From JBBSOW01 sp038259365 (GTDB lineage: Bacteria; Actinomycetota; Actinomycetes; Propionibacteriales; Propionibacteriaceae): a stretch of 32,753 nucleotides of DNA. The DNA is taken from positions 1 to 32,753 of the forward strand of contig JBBSOW010000030.1 in assembly GCA_038259365.1 (NCBI GenBank), written 5' to 3'. Positions 8,240 to 17,353 of the stretch are shown here, piece by piece. Both the position numbers and the translations under genes were made by a program. The notes below the pieces were generated by a model. That model was not told the origin of the DNA and did no database searches. It worked only from the letters and a program-made list of their open reading frames with translations. Each line of letters opens with the position of its first letter. Within the stretch, counting starts at the first letter, position 1.

Positions 8240-10165
8240 TCAGGCCAGCCGGCCGAGAATCAGCACAGCAGCCACCAGGGCGGCCCCGGCCACCATGGTC
8301 AGCGCATACGAACGAACGTAACCGGTCTGGACCTTGCGCAGCGAGCCCGAGAGGCCACCGATCATCGAAGCGCCACTATTCACCGCGCCGTCGATCCCGT
8401 CGTTGTCCACGGCGACGATCGCGCCGGTCAGCTGCTGCCCGGGGCGCATGAACACGGCCTCGTTGAAGGCATCGCCGAACAGGTCGTTGCGGCCAGCGAT
8501 GACGAACGGCGACGTCGATGCCGGGGCCAGGACCGGAATCTCCCTACGGCCGAACAGCAGGACCGCCACAGCGATCCCGGCGGCCACCAGAATGAGGGTC
8601 ACGATGCTAACCGGGGTGATGGCCAGCAGGGTCGGCTCGTGAGCTACCTCGTGGGCGCCCCCGGTGGCGGGCTCCAGCCAGCCGCCGATCCAGTTGTTCA
8701 GCACCAAGCCCCCGACCACCGAGGGAATCGCCAGGGCAATCAGCGGGATCGTCATCGATAGCGGCGACTCGTGCGGGTGCACGCCCTCGTCCCAGCGCTT
8801 GGCGCCGAAGAAGGTCATGAGCATCAACCGGGTCATGTAGAACGCGGTCACCCCGGCGCCCAGCATCGCCAGCCCGCCGACGACGACGTTGTGCTCGAAG
8901 GCGGCCTCGATGATGTGGTCCTTGGAGTAGAAGCCCGCGAAGAACGGGAAGCCGATGATGGCCAGGTAGCCCATCGCGAAGGTGATGAAGGTGATCGGCA
9001 TGGCCTTTTGCAGCGCGCCGTAGCGTCGCATGCTGACCTCGTCGTTCGTTCCGTGCATCACCGAGCCCGCCCCAAGGAACATGTTGGCCTTGAAGAAGCC
9101 GTGGGTCAGCAGATGGAAGATCGCGAACGCGTAGCCGGCCGGGCCGATGCCCGCGGCGAGCATCATGTATCCGATCTGGCTCATGGTGGAACCGGCAAGC
9201 ACCTTCTTGATGTCGTCCTTCGCGCAGCCGATCCAGGCGCCGAAGAGCAAGGTGACCGTGCCGACGACGACCACAGCCGTGCTGGCCGCCTCGGTGCTGG
9301 CGTAGACCGCGTGGCTGCGCACGACGAGATAGACCCCGGCGGTGACCATGGTGGCGGCGTGGATGAGCGCCGACACCGGGGTCGGGCCCTCCATGGCATC
9401 CAGCAGCCAGGACTGCAGCGGCACCTGAGCGGACTTGCCGCAGGCGCCGAGCAGGAGGAGCAGACCCATGGCGGTGGCGGTCATCGGGGCCATCGACCCG
9501 GCCCCCGCATTGACGTCGCTGTAGGCCGAGGAGCCGAAGGTGGCCAGCATCAACATGATGGCCAGCGCCATGCCGATGTCGCCGACCCGGTTGACCACGA
9601 AGGCCTTCGTGGCCGCGGTCGCGGCGACCGGCTTGTGTTGCCAGAACCCAATGAGCAGGTAGGAGGCTAGGCCGACGCCCTCCCAGCCCACGAACAGCAC
9701 GAGGTAGTTGTCGGCCAACACGAGGATCAGCATGGCGGCGATGAACAGGTTGAGAAAGGCGAAGAAGCGGCGCCGGCGCTCGTCGTGGGCCATGTAGCCG
9801 ATGGAGTAGACGTGGATCAGCGAACCGACGCCGGTGATCAGCAACGCGAACACGATGGAGAGTTGATCGATCTGCAGGCCGGCCTTGATCGACCAGCTGC
9901 CGGCGGGAATCCACTCATAGAGCGGCAACGCCACACTGCGGCTGCCCTCCTCGGCCGAGAGCAGGGCCACGAACGACGCCACAGCGATGACGAAGGAGGC
10001 AATCGGGGCCAGTGTGCCCAACAGGTGCCCCCAGGCGTCGGTGAGCTTTCCCGCGACGAGCAAGAAGGCCGCGCACACGGCGGGGATGGCGATCATCAGC
10101 CAGGCGAGACTGAACACACCGGTGGCTGCGACCGGGGTGACGACTTCGAGAATAGACACGTCCAT
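8240..10165 (-). CDS. nuoL: NADH-quinone oxidoreductase subunit L
   Basis: A 641-residue, distal antiporter-like subunit of complex I whose C-terminal part forms the long lateral helix along the membrane arm. Recognisable segments are FVGWEGVGLASYLLIGFWQHKPVAA split around the helix-5 Glu, the helix-7 segment ACGKSAQVPLQSWLLDAM with its Lys, and ALIHAATMVTAGVYL. Length is close to E. coli NuoL (613). The start at ATG 10165 lies three bases after the nuoK stop, so it is translationally coupled. Confidence 0.97.
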   Translation of the reverse strand: MDVSILEVVTPVAATGVFSLAWLMIAIPAVCAAFLLVAGKLTDAWGHLLGTLAPIASFVIAVASFVALLSAEEGSRSVALPLYEWIPAGSWSIKAGLQIDQLSIVFALLITGVGSLIHVYSIGYMAHDERRRRFFAFLNLFIAAMLILVLADNYLVLFVGWEGVGLASYLLIGFWQHKPVAATAATKAFVVNRVGDIGMALAIMLMLATFGSSAYSDVNAGAGSMAPMTATAMGLLLLLGACGKSAQVPLQSWLLDAMEGPTPVSALIHAATMVTAGVYLVVRSHAVYASTEAASTAVVVVGTVTLLFGAWIGCAKDDIKKVLAGSTMSQIGYMMLAAGIGPAGYAFAIFHLLTHGFFKANMFLGAGSVMHGTNDEVSMRRYGALQKAMPITFITFAMGYLAIIGFPFFAGFYSKDHIIEAAFEHNVVVGGLAMLGAGVTAFYMTRLMLMTFFGAKRWDEGVHPHESPLSMTIPLIALAIPSVVGGLVLNNWIGGWLEPATGGAHEVAHEPTLLAITPVSIVTLILVAAGIAVAVLLFGRREIPVLAPASTSPFVIAGRNDLFGDAFNEAVFMRPGQQLTGAIVAVDNDGIDGAVNSGASMIGGLSGSLRKVQTGYVRSYALTMVAGAALVAAVLILGRLA

Positions 10166-10168
10166 ACC

Positions 10169-10468
10169 TCAGAACTTGAGCAGATTGACGTCGTCGACGG
10201 AGGCGGAACGACGCGTTCGGTAGATGGACACGATGATGGCCAGGCCGATCACCACTTCGGCGGCGGCGACGACCATGACGAAGAAGCTCGCCACCTGGCC
10301 GTCGAGGATGCCCCAGTGGCGAGAGAAGGTGACCAACGACAGGTTGCAGGCGTTGAGCATGAGCTCGACACACATGAACATGATGATCGCGTTGCGACGC
10401 ACCATGAACCCGATCACCCCGATCGTGAACAGGATGGCCGACAGCGTCAGGTAGTAACCGGGGCTCAC
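10169..10468 (-). CDS. nuoK: NADH-quinone oxidoreductase subunit K
   Basis: A 99-residue, three-helix subunit of the complex I membrane arm, the normal size. The essential glutamates are present: one in IIMFMCVELMLNACNL (helix 2) and one in VVAAAEVVIGLAIIV (helix 3). It begins with GTG at 10468, which overlaps the nuoJ stop as GTGA, and is followed three bases after its own stop by nuoL. Confidence 0.97.
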   Translation of the reverse strand: MSPGYYLTLSAILFTIGVIGFMVRRNAIIMFMCVELMLNACNLSLVTFSRHWGILDGQVASFFVMVVAAAEVVIGLAIIVSIYRTRRSASVDDVNLLKF

Positions 10469-11472
10469 TGGTCCTCATCCCCCGTCAGGAGTTCATCCGA
10501 CGAATAGGTGCTGCCGGGTTCGCCCGGATCGGCGGTATGGCGGGTCGGTTGCTCGGTCTTGGGCAACCCGACGGGATCGTTCTCGGCTTCGAGTTCACCC
10601 TCGATGGCCAGCCGGACGTCCAGGTTTTGCCCGGGGGAACCGGGCTGGCGCGACGGCCCTCCCCAACCCGGAGCCAAGGCCGGGTCGTCGCGACCATCCG
10701 AGAGCGCGGCGTGCACGGTCTTGGTGGCCTTGAGCATCGCGTCGGGATCCATGACCTGCCCGCGTTCGCGAAGAGTCGGGGAGACCGACAGCTCGGAAAC
10801 GCTGCCGTCGGGCAGTAGGGCCGGGGTGGCGATGCCGTTGTGCCGGGCGAAGACGCCCGGGTTGGGCAGGTTGCCGGGGTGGACGCCCGCGTCGGCGTAG
10901 CGCTTCATTCGTTCCGCCACGTACTCACGCTGCGATCGCTTGGGCGTGAGGCGCTCGCGGTGGGCCAGCACCATGGCGCCCAGGGCGGCGGTGATGAGCA
11001 GCGCCGAGGCGGCCTCGAAGGCCAGCACGTAGCGGCTGAAGATCAGGTAGGCCAAACCTTGGACGTTGCCGCCGTCGATGCTGTTAGCCGACTCGAGGCC
11101 GATCGTCGGAGTGGTGAGGGCGTTGCCGATGCCCAGGAGCAGCAGCAGCCCGAAGCCGATCCCGGCGATGACCGCAGGCACGCGATGGTGCCGGATCGTC
11201 TCGACCGCCGACTCGGTGGTGTCGACGCCGACGAGCATGACGACGAACAAGAACAGCATCAAGATGGCGCCGGTGTAGACGATGATCTGCACCACGAACA
11301 GAAACGGCGCGTCTTGGGCAACGTACTGGACGGCCAGCGAGACCATCAGCACCGCCAGCGACATCGCCGAGTGGATGGGCTTGCGGCTGACGATCACGCC
11401 GATGGCGGCCAGGACCATGACCGGGGCTAGGACCCAAAAGGCGACGGCCGCGCCGGTGACGAGCGGGATCAT
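10465..11472 (-). CDS. nuoJ: NADH-quinone oxidoreductase subunit J with long C-terminal extension
   Basis: The first ~190 residues are an ordinary five-helix NuoJ (typical length about 170-200), including the FVVQIIVYTGAILMLFLFVVML segment (split helix 3 with the pi-bulge region). The remaining ~145 residues form a soluble, Pro/Gly/Glu/Asp-rich tail that contains a conserved-looking stretch (YADAGVHPGNLPNPGVFARH) and ends in an acidic TGDEDQ. Actinobacterial NuoJ proteins are often longer than enterobacterial ones, yet 335 residues is large. Overlaps: ATGA with nuoI upstream, GTGA with nuoK downstream. The tail has no recognised function. Confidence 0.95.
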   Translation of the reverse strand: MIPLVTGAAVAFWVLAPVMVLAAIGVIVSRKPIHSAMSLAVLMVSLAVQYVAQDAPFLFVVQIIVYTGAILMLFLFVVMLVGVDTTESAVETIRHHRVPAVIAGIGFGLLLLLGIGNALTTPTIGLESANSIDGGNVQGLAYLIFSRYVLAFEAASALLITAALGAMVLAHRERLTPKRSQREYVAERMKRYADAGVHPGNLPNPGVFARHNGIATPALLPDGSVSELSVSPTLRERGQVMDPDAMLKATKTVHAALSDGRDDPALAPGWGGPSRQPGSPGQNLDVRLAIEGELEAENDPVGLPKTEQPTRHTADPGEPGSTYSSDELLTGDEDQ

Positions 11473-12071
11473 CGCTGGCCGCCCTCATCGTTGGCTGCGC
11501 CATTGCTGGCGGCCGCCCGAGGGGAGGTCGCATCGCTGGGAACCACACCTGTCCGGGTGTCCGGATTGCCCGAGGAGGGCAGGCCCAGGAAGTAGGCCTT
11601 CTCGTTATCGCCGAGGTACAGCGGATGCGGGGGCGCCTCCATGCCGGGCAGGAGCGGGGCGAGCAGATCGCCCTTCTCATAGATCATCTTCTCGCGCGTG
11701 ACGTCGGCGAGCTCGAACTCGTTCGTCATCGTCAGCGCCCTCGTGGGGCAGGCCTCGATGCACAAGCCACACAGGATGCAGCGCAGGTAGTTGATCTGGT
11801 ACACCCGGCCGTAGCGCTCACCCGGGGAGTAGCGATTGTCCTCGGTGTTCGAGGCGCCCTCGACGTAGATCGCGTCGGCGGGACACGCCCACGCGCACAG
11901 CTCGCAGCCCACGCACTTCTCCAGCCCGTCGGGCCAACGGTTCAACTGGTGCCGGCCGTGGAACCGCGGGGCGGTGATCTTCGGCTTGGTGGGGTAGGAC
12001 TCGGTGAAGGTCTTGCGGAACATCGTCTTGAACGTGACACCGAACCCGGCCCATGCGTCTAGAAAACCCAT
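11469..12071 (-). CDS. nuoI: NADH-quinone oxidoreductase subunit I
   Basis: A 200-residue ferredoxin-like subunit carrying the two [4Fe-4S] clusters N6a and N6b: CVGCELCAWACPADAI and CILCGLCIEACPTRAL. The chosen start is ATG 12071 (MGFLDAWAGFG) rather than the longer frame at 12134, because it lies four bases after the nuoH stop and has GAGAGGAG eight bases upstream, while the longer version would overlap nuoH by 59 bp. A C-terminal ~35-residue Ala/Ser/Asn-rich tail exceeds the E. coli protein (180). Overlaps nuoJ by four bases. Confidence 0.95.
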   Translation of the reverse strand: MGFLDAWAGFGVTFKTMFRKTFTESYPTKPKITAPRFHGRHQLNRWPDGLEKCVGCELCAWACPADAIYVEGASNTEDNRYSPGERYGRVYQINYLRCILCGLCIEACPTRALTMTNEFELADVTREKMIYEKGDLLAPLLPGMEAPPHPLYLGDNEKAYFLGLPSSGNPDTRTGVVPSDATSPRAAASNGAANDEGGQR

Positions 12072-12075
12072 TGGG

Positions 12076-13449
12076 TCAACTCCTCTCGTGCGGGCCAGCG
12101 TCGCTATCGGCTGGCCCGTCAGTGTCGACGTCATCGTGCTCGGCGGTCGCCGTCGCGGCGGACGAGGACTGCACGACCCGCGCCTGACCGGGCAGACGCT
12201 GGCCTGGCATGGGCGGCACCGGGAAGCCCCCGGCGAAGGGATCGAACGTTCTCCGTTTCGGCCCCGGATCGGGTTCTTCCTTGCCGCCGAAGAAGGCTAG
12301 CGCAAGTGCACCCACCACGAGCACACCGGCCACGACCAAGAAGAGGCGGCTGGCGAACCAGCCCTCGGCGATGCCCATGCGCAGCACGGCCACGACGACG
12401 AGCCAGAGCAGCGACACCGGGATCAGCCACTTCCAGCCCAGATCCATGAACTGGTCGTACCGGAACCGCGGCAGGGTGCCGCGCAGCCACACGAAGATGA
12501 ACATGAAGGCGTAGACCTTGAGGAAGAACCAGACCGGTCCCAGCAGCCCGGCGTCGGCCCACTCGAGCAGGTTGAACGGCCACGGGGCGTGCCAGCCACC
12601 CATGAACAGCGTGGTGGCGATCGCGGAGACCGTCAGCATGTTGACGTACTCGGCCAGGAAGAACAGCGCGTAACGCATCCCGGAGTAGTCGGTCAGGTAG
12701 CCAGCCACCAGCTCAGACTCGGCCTCGGGGAGGTCGAACGGGGCGCGGTTGGTCTCGCCGACCATCGAGATGCCGTAAATGATGAACGACGGCAGCAACA
12801 ACAGCGCGTACCACCCGGGCAGCCCCGTGTCGACGTTGAACAGCACGATCGGGCTCTGCTGGGCCGCCACGATCTCCGAGGTGGACATCGAGCCGGCGAA
12901 CAAGAACACCCCGACCAGGGCCAGGCCCATCGCGATCTCGTAGGAGATCATCTGCGCCGAGGAGCGCAGGGCGCCGAGGAGGGAGAACGTGGACGTGGAG
13001 GACCAACCGGCCAGCACGACGCCGTAGATACCGACCGAGGCAATAGCCAAGATCAGCAGCACCGAGACGGGCGAGTCGGTGAGCTGCAGCTGGGTTTCGA
13101 TATCGGTGAACGGCACCGTGACGGTCCCGCCGATGGGGATGACCGAGAAGATCGACAGCGCCGCGGTCACCATGATGAACGGGGCCACGGTGAAGATCAG
13201 CTTGTCCACCCCGCGCGGCGCGAAATCCTCCTTCAAGATCAGCTTCGAGCCGTCGGCCACCGCCTGGAACAGCCCGAAGGGACCATTCATGTTCGGGCCC
13301 TTGCGGTGCTGCATGAAGGCCACCACGCGGCGCTCGAACCACACGTTGAAGATGGTCAGCACCAACAACACGACGAACAGCAGCACCGCCTTGATGATGA
13401 CGAGCCACCAGGGATCACTGCCGAAAAGCTCCAGCTCAAGCCCGGTCAT
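12076..13449 (-). CDS. nuoH: NADH-quinone oxidoreductase subunit H
   Basis: A 457-residue, eight-helix heel subunit of complex I that forms much of the quinone chamber. Typical segments include ERRVVAFMQHRKGPNMNGPFGLFQAVADG (with invariant Arg/Gly residues of the first loop), and the acidic loop GETNRAPFDLPEAESELVAGY that couples quinone reduction to proton pumping. The last ~75 residues are an extra hydrophilic tail rich in Pro, then Asp/Ser/Thr, absent from E. coli (325 residues). Start ATG 13449 overlaps the nuoG stop (ATGA). Confidence 0.97.
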   Translation of the reverse strand: MTGLELELFGSDPWWLVIIKAVLLFVVLLVLTIFNVWFERRVVAFMQHRKGPNMNGPFGLFQAVADGSKLILKEDFAPRGVDKLIFTVAPFIMVTAALSIFSVIPIGGTVTVPFTDIETQLQLTDSPVSVLLILAIASVGIYGVVLAGWSSTSTFSLLGALRSSAQMISYEIAMGLALVGVFLFAGSMSTSEIVAAQQSPIVLFNVDTGLPGWYALLLLPSFIIYGISMVGETNRAPFDLPEAESELVAGYLTDYSGMRYALFFLAEYVNMLTVSAIATTLFMGGWHAPWPFNLLEWADAGLLGPVWFFLKVYAFMFIFVWLRGTLPRFRYDQFMDLGWKWLIPVSLLWLVVVAVLRMGIAEGWFASRLFLVVAGVLVVGALALAFFGGKEEPDPGPKRRTFDPFAGGFPVPPMPGQRLPGQARVVQSSSAATATAEHDDVDTDGPADSDAGPHERS

Positions 13450-15971
13450 TGCCCACCTCCAGTGGTTTGCTTCACGGACGGTGGGCCGGTTGACGACGAC
13501 GCCACCAACTCGGAGTCGGTCCCCACGGGGGCAAGCTCCACCTCGTCGCCGTTGACGGCCGCCAGCGCGGTACGCAGGCTGAGCCCGGGGGCATTGGTCG
13601 GCACCCAGACCACGTTATCGACCATGCCGGGTTGGATCTCCACCGGGAACTCCAGGGACCCTCGATGGTTGCCGACGGTGACGAAGCCGCCTTCGCGCAA
13701 TCCGAGCGCGGCCGCCGTGCCAGCGCTGACGCGAGCGACCACGCGCGGCCGGGTGGCGAGCAGTTCTTTTTCCCCGTCGTTGCCGCGGCTGGCGTCGATG
13801 AGCTGTCGCCACGTGGACAGGCGCATGGTGTTGCCCTGCACCTCGGCCACGGCACCGGCGGAGACCGAAGGCTCGGGGCGCACGCCTTGCCAGGCGTCGA
13901 ACTCGGCGAGTTCGGCTCGGGCCTGGGCGGGGGTGCGGATCCCCAGGTCGGTGCCCATCGCGTCGGCCAACGCCGCCAGGATGCGCAGGTCGGTCATCGG
14001 ATGCTCGGTGGTGATCACGGCCTCGAACTGACGGGGGCGGCCCTCCCAGTTGACGAACGTGCCCTCGTGTTCTTCGTTGAGGGCCACCGGGAACACCACA
14101 TCGGCGCGCTCGGTCACCTCGCTGAGGCGGGTCTCCAGGCTGACCAGGAACCCGGTGGCCTCCAGCGCGTCGGTGACCATGGCCGGATCGGCGAAGTCGG
14201 CGGGCTCGACGCCGGCCACGACCAGCGCCCCCAGCCTGTCCTCGGCCGCGGCCACCAGCATCTGTTCGGAGTCGCGACCCGGTGTGGCGGGCAGTCCGTC
14301 GACCCCCCACACGGCCTGGGTGTCGACCCGGGCGGCGGGGTCGCTGACCGGTCGACCACCCGGCAGCAGGTTCGGCATGCAGCCGACCTCGATCGCCCCG
14401 CGGTCGCCGGCGCGACGCGGCACCCAGGCCAGCCGGGCGCCCGTGCGGGTGGCCAGGTCCTGGGCGGCGGCGAAGGAGCCGGGCATCATCGCGGCCCGCT
14501 CCCCTATCAGGATGATCGAACCGGCGTCGAAGGTCGGCGCGGCGTCTTGCACGCCGAGCCCGAGGTTGCGCAACTCGTGGGCCTCGTCCCCGGGTGCAGT
14601 GGCGATGAGCTTGGCGCCCATCTTGCGAGCGCCGGCGGTGAGGAACGGCGCCATCTGGAAGGTCCTCAGCTTGCTCTTGGCGTTTGCCTTGCGCAACCGC
14701 AGGAACAGGATCGGGGATTCCTCCTCGGGCTCCAAAGCCACGCACAGCACGCTGGAGGCCGTTTCCAGATCGGAGTAGCTGACCTGGCGGATCCCGGCCA
14801 CGTCCGCGGCGAGGAAGTCGGTTTCCTCCGGAGACAGCGGCCGCGAGCGGAAGTCGATGTCGTTGGTGCCGAGCACGGTGCGGGCGAAGCGCGAGTAGGC
14901 GTAGGCGTTCTCGGCGGTCAGCCGGCCCCCGGTGAGCACGCCCGTCGAACCGGCGGCGCGCAAGCCCTGTACCGCGGCGTCGATGGCCTCGGCCCACGAG
15001 GCGGGCCGCAGCGCGCCCTCGGAGCGCACCAGCGGAACCGTGAGGCGGTCCTTACCCCGCCCGGAGACGAAGGCGAAACGGCCCTTGTCGCAGTTCCACT
15101 CCTCGTTGACCTCCGGGTCGTTTCCGGCAAGCCGACGCATGACCACGTTGCGTCGATGATCGGCCCGCAGCTCACAACCCGAGGCGCAATGCTCGCAAGC
15201 GGTGGGGGTGGACACCAGATCGTAGGGGCGAGACCGGAACCGGTAGGCGGCGCTGGTGAGGGCGCCGACGGGGCAGATCTGGATGGTGTTGCCGGAAAAG
15301 TAGCTCTCGAACGGTTCGGGCTCGTAGATGCCGACCTGCTGCAGGGCCCCCCGCTCGACCAACGCGATGAACGGATCGCCGGCGATCTGTTCGGAGAACC
15401 GGGTGCAGCGCGCGCACAGGATGCAGCGATCACGATCCAGCAGCACCTGCGCCGAGATATTGACCGGCTTGGGGAAGGTGCGCTTGACGCCCTCGTAGCG
15501 GCTCTCGCCGCGGCCGTTGGTCATCGCCTGGTTCTGCAGCGGGCATTCCCCGCCCTTGTCGCAGACCGGGCAGTCCAGCGGGTGGTTCATCAACAGGAAT
15601 TCCATCATCCCGTGCTGAGCCTTGTCCGCCACCGGAGAGGTTACCTGGGTCTTGATCTTCATCCCGGGGGCCACCTCAAGCGTGCAGGAGACCTGCGGCT
15701 TCGGCATGGCCCGGCCGTTGCCCATGTCGGGCACCTCGACCAGGCACTGTCGGCAGGCACCGACGGGATCGAGCAGCGGGTGATCGCAGAACCTCGGGAT
15801 GGCCACCCCGATGAGCTCGGCGGCGCGGATGGCCAGCGTGCCCTTGGGCACGGACACCTCCACGTCGTCGATGCTCAGGGTGATCAGATCATCGCGCTTG
15901 GCCAGCTCGGCCTTGGCGTCTTCTGGGCCCTGGGCAGCGCCGCCGCCCGATGCCTTGTCAACCACGGTCAT
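13446..15971 (-). CDS. nuoG: NADH-quinone oxidoreductase subunit G
   Basis: The 841-residue, multi-cluster subunit of the hydrophilic arm. In order: an N-terminal [2Fe-2S] domain (CDHPLLDPVGACRQC and a fourth Cys near PQVSC), the His-Cys cluster motif HPLDCPVCDKGGEC, a [4Fe-4S] motif CILCARC with the partner Cys in QICPVGAL, then a molybdopterin-oxidoreductase-like domain beginning with ACEHCASGC...WNCDKGRF. These four extra cysteines would bind the off-pathway cluster N7, found in only part of the bacteria. A C-terminal beta-barrel domain closes the protein. Start ATG 15971 overlaps the nuoF stop (ATGA); the open frame extends 82 codons further into nuoF but is a shadow there. Confidence 0.96.
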   Translation of the reverse strand: MTVVDKASGGGAAQGPEDAKAELAKRDDLITLSIDDVEVSVPKGTLAIRAAELIGVAIPRFCDHPLLDPVGACRQCLVEVPDMGNGRAMPKPQVSCTLEVAPGMKIKTQVTSPVADKAQHGMMEFLLMNHPLDCPVCDKGGECPLQNQAMTNGRGESRYEGVKRTFPKPVNISAQVLLDRDRCILCARCTRFSEQIAGDPFIALVERGALQQVGIYEPEPFESYFSGNTIQICPVGALTSAAYRFRSRPYDLVSTPTACEHCASGCELRADHRRNVVMRRLAGNDPEVNEEWNCDKGRFAFVSGRGKDRLTVPLVRSEGALRPASWAEAIDAAVQGLRAAGSTGVLTGGRLTAENAYAYSRFARTVLGTNDIDFRSRPLSPEETDFLAADVAGIRQVSYSDLETASSVLCVALEPEEESPILFLRLRKANAKSKLRTFQMAPFLTAGARKMGAKLIATAPGDEAHELRNLGLGVQDAAPTFDAGSIILIGERAAMMPGSFAAAQDLATRTGARLAWVPRRAGDRGAIEVGCMPNLLPGGRPVSDPAARVDTQAVWGVDGLPATPGRDSEQMLVAAAEDRLGALVVAGVEPADFADPAMVTDALEATGFLVSLETRLSEVTERADVVFPVALNEEHEGTFVNWEGRPRQFEAVITTEHPMTDLRILAALADAMGTDLGIRTPAQARAELAEFDAWQGVRPEPSVSAGAVAEVQGNTMRLSTWRQLIDASRGNDGEKELLATRPRVVARVSAGTAAALGLREGGFVTVGNHRGSLEFPVEIQPGMVDNVVWVPTNAPGLSLRTALAAVNGDEVELAPVGTDSELVASSSTGPPSVKQTTGGGQ

Positions 15972-17353
15972 GAGGTCGCTCCCTCCACTTCGGCGGCTTC
16001 GGTTTGGATCAAACGGTCGGGTTGCACGGAGCTCGGTTCGGCCGCGGAGCCGGCCTCGGAAACGAACAGGGCGCTGCGCTCGTAGGGAAACAGCTCCCAC
16101 GCCGGGGTGTGGTAGCCCGCCTCGAACTCCTCGCGGAAGTATTCGATGGCGCTGACGACGCACGCCACGGCGCCATCGGCCAGCGCGCAGAAGGAGCGCC
16201 CACCGATGTTGTCGCACAGGTCGAGCAGCTTGTCGACGTCGCCCTCCTCACCCAGGCCGGCTTCCAAGCGGGACAGGATCTGCACGAGCCACCACGTGCC
16301 CTCGCGGCACGGGGTGCACTTGCCGCAGGACTCGTGCTTGTAGAACTCGACCCAGCGCAGGGTGGTCCGCACCACAGAGGTGGTCTCGTCGAAGCACTGC
16401 AGGGCCTTGGTGCCCAACATGCTGCCGGCGGCGGCCATCCCCTCGTAATCCAGGGGGACATCCAGGTGCTCGGCGGTGAGGATCGGGGTGGAGGATCCAC
16501 CGGGAGTCCAGAACTTCAGTGTGGCTCCGGCCCGCATGCCGCCGGTGACGTCGAGCAACTGGCGCAGGGTCACCCCCAGCGGGCATTCGATCTGGCCGGG
16601 CTGGTTCACGTGCCCTGAGAGGGAGTACAGGTTCATGCCCTTGGACTTCTCGGTGCCCATGGAGGAGAACCAGGCGGCACCGTTTTGCACGATGCAGGGC
16701 ACCGACGCGATCGACTCGACGTTGTTGATCACCGTCGGGCTCGCGTAGAGGCCGGCCACCGCGGGGAACGGAGGCCGCAGGCGCGGTTGCCCACGGCGAC
16801 CCTCGAGCGAATCGAGCAACGCCGTCTCTTCGCCGCAGATGTAGGCGCCAGCCCCGCCGTGCACGATGACCTCGACGTCGTAACCGGTACCCAAGACGTT
16901 ACGGCCGGCGTAACCGGCCGAATAGGCCTCGCGGACGGCCTGCTGCAGGCGCCGCAGGACGTGCAGAACCTCGCCCCGGGCGTAGATGAACGCGTGCGTA
17001 GCGCCGATGGCGTAGGCCGAGATGAGGACGCCCTCCACCAGGGTGTGCGGGCTCGCCATCATGAGCGGCATGTCCTTGCACGTGCCCGGCTCGGACTCGT
17101 CGGCGTTGACGACGAGATAGGTCGGGTTCGGGTTGTCCTTGGGCACGAAGCTCCACTTCATGCCGGTGGGAAAGCCCGCTCCCCCGCGGCCGCGGAGCCC
17201 GGACTCCTTGACCAAGGTGACGACATCGGCCGGGGCCATCTCCAAGGCCGAGCGCAGCGCCTTGTAACCGCCCGTTCGCTCGTAGTTGGTGATCTTCCAG
17301 GAGCGATCATCGGCCCAGTTGGCACTGAGGACTGGAGTAATGAGATCGGTCAC
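15968..17353 (-). CDS. nuoF: NADH-quinone oxidoreductase subunit F
   Basis: The 461-residue NADH- and FMN-binding subunit, entry point for electrons. FMN/NADH motifs: GLRGRGGAGFPTGMKW and the acidic NADESEPGTCKD; cluster N3 ligands: ESCGKCTPCREGTWW plus the Cys in SFCALADGA. Start is GTG 17353, overlapping the nuoE stop as GTGA and preceded by AGAAGGAG at five bases; the longer frame to 17434 would run inside nuoE. A C-terminal ~30-residue Ala/Glu/Ser-rich tail follows the helical bundle. Works directly with NuoE. Confidence 0.96.
   Translation of the reverse strand: MTDLITPVLSANWADDRSWKITNYERTGGYKALRSALEMAPADVVTLVKESGLRGRGGAGFPTGMKWSFVPKDNPNPTYLVVNADESEPGTCKDMPLMMASPHTLVEGVLISAYAIGATHAFIYARGEVLHVLRRLQQAVREAYSAGYAGRNVLGTGYDVEVIVHGGAGAYICGEETALLDSLEGRRGQPRLRPPFPAVAGLYASPTVINNVESIASVPCIVQNGAAWFSSMGTEKSKGMNLYSLSGHVNQPGQIECPLGVTLRQLLDVTGGMRAGATLKFWTPGGSSTPILTAEHLDVPLDYEGMAAAGSMLGTKALQCFDETTSVVRTTLRWVEFYKHESCGKCTPCREGTWWLVQILSRLEAGLGEEGDVDKLLDLCDNIGGRSFCALADGAVACVVSAIEYFREEFEAGYHTPAWELFPYERSALFVSEAGSAAEPSSVQPDRLIQTEAAEVEGATS

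Noticed and set aside
12072..12134. Longer nuoI start at 12134
   Set aside because: It would overlap nuoH by 59 bp; ATG 12071 has the better ribosome site and matches NuoI proteins.
13632..16085. 817-codon open frame on the plus strand opposite nuoG/nuoF
   Set aside because: Antisense to genes with complete cluster motifs. Its composition (Gly, Arg, His, Asp-rich with no domain) is the usual high-GC mirror frame.
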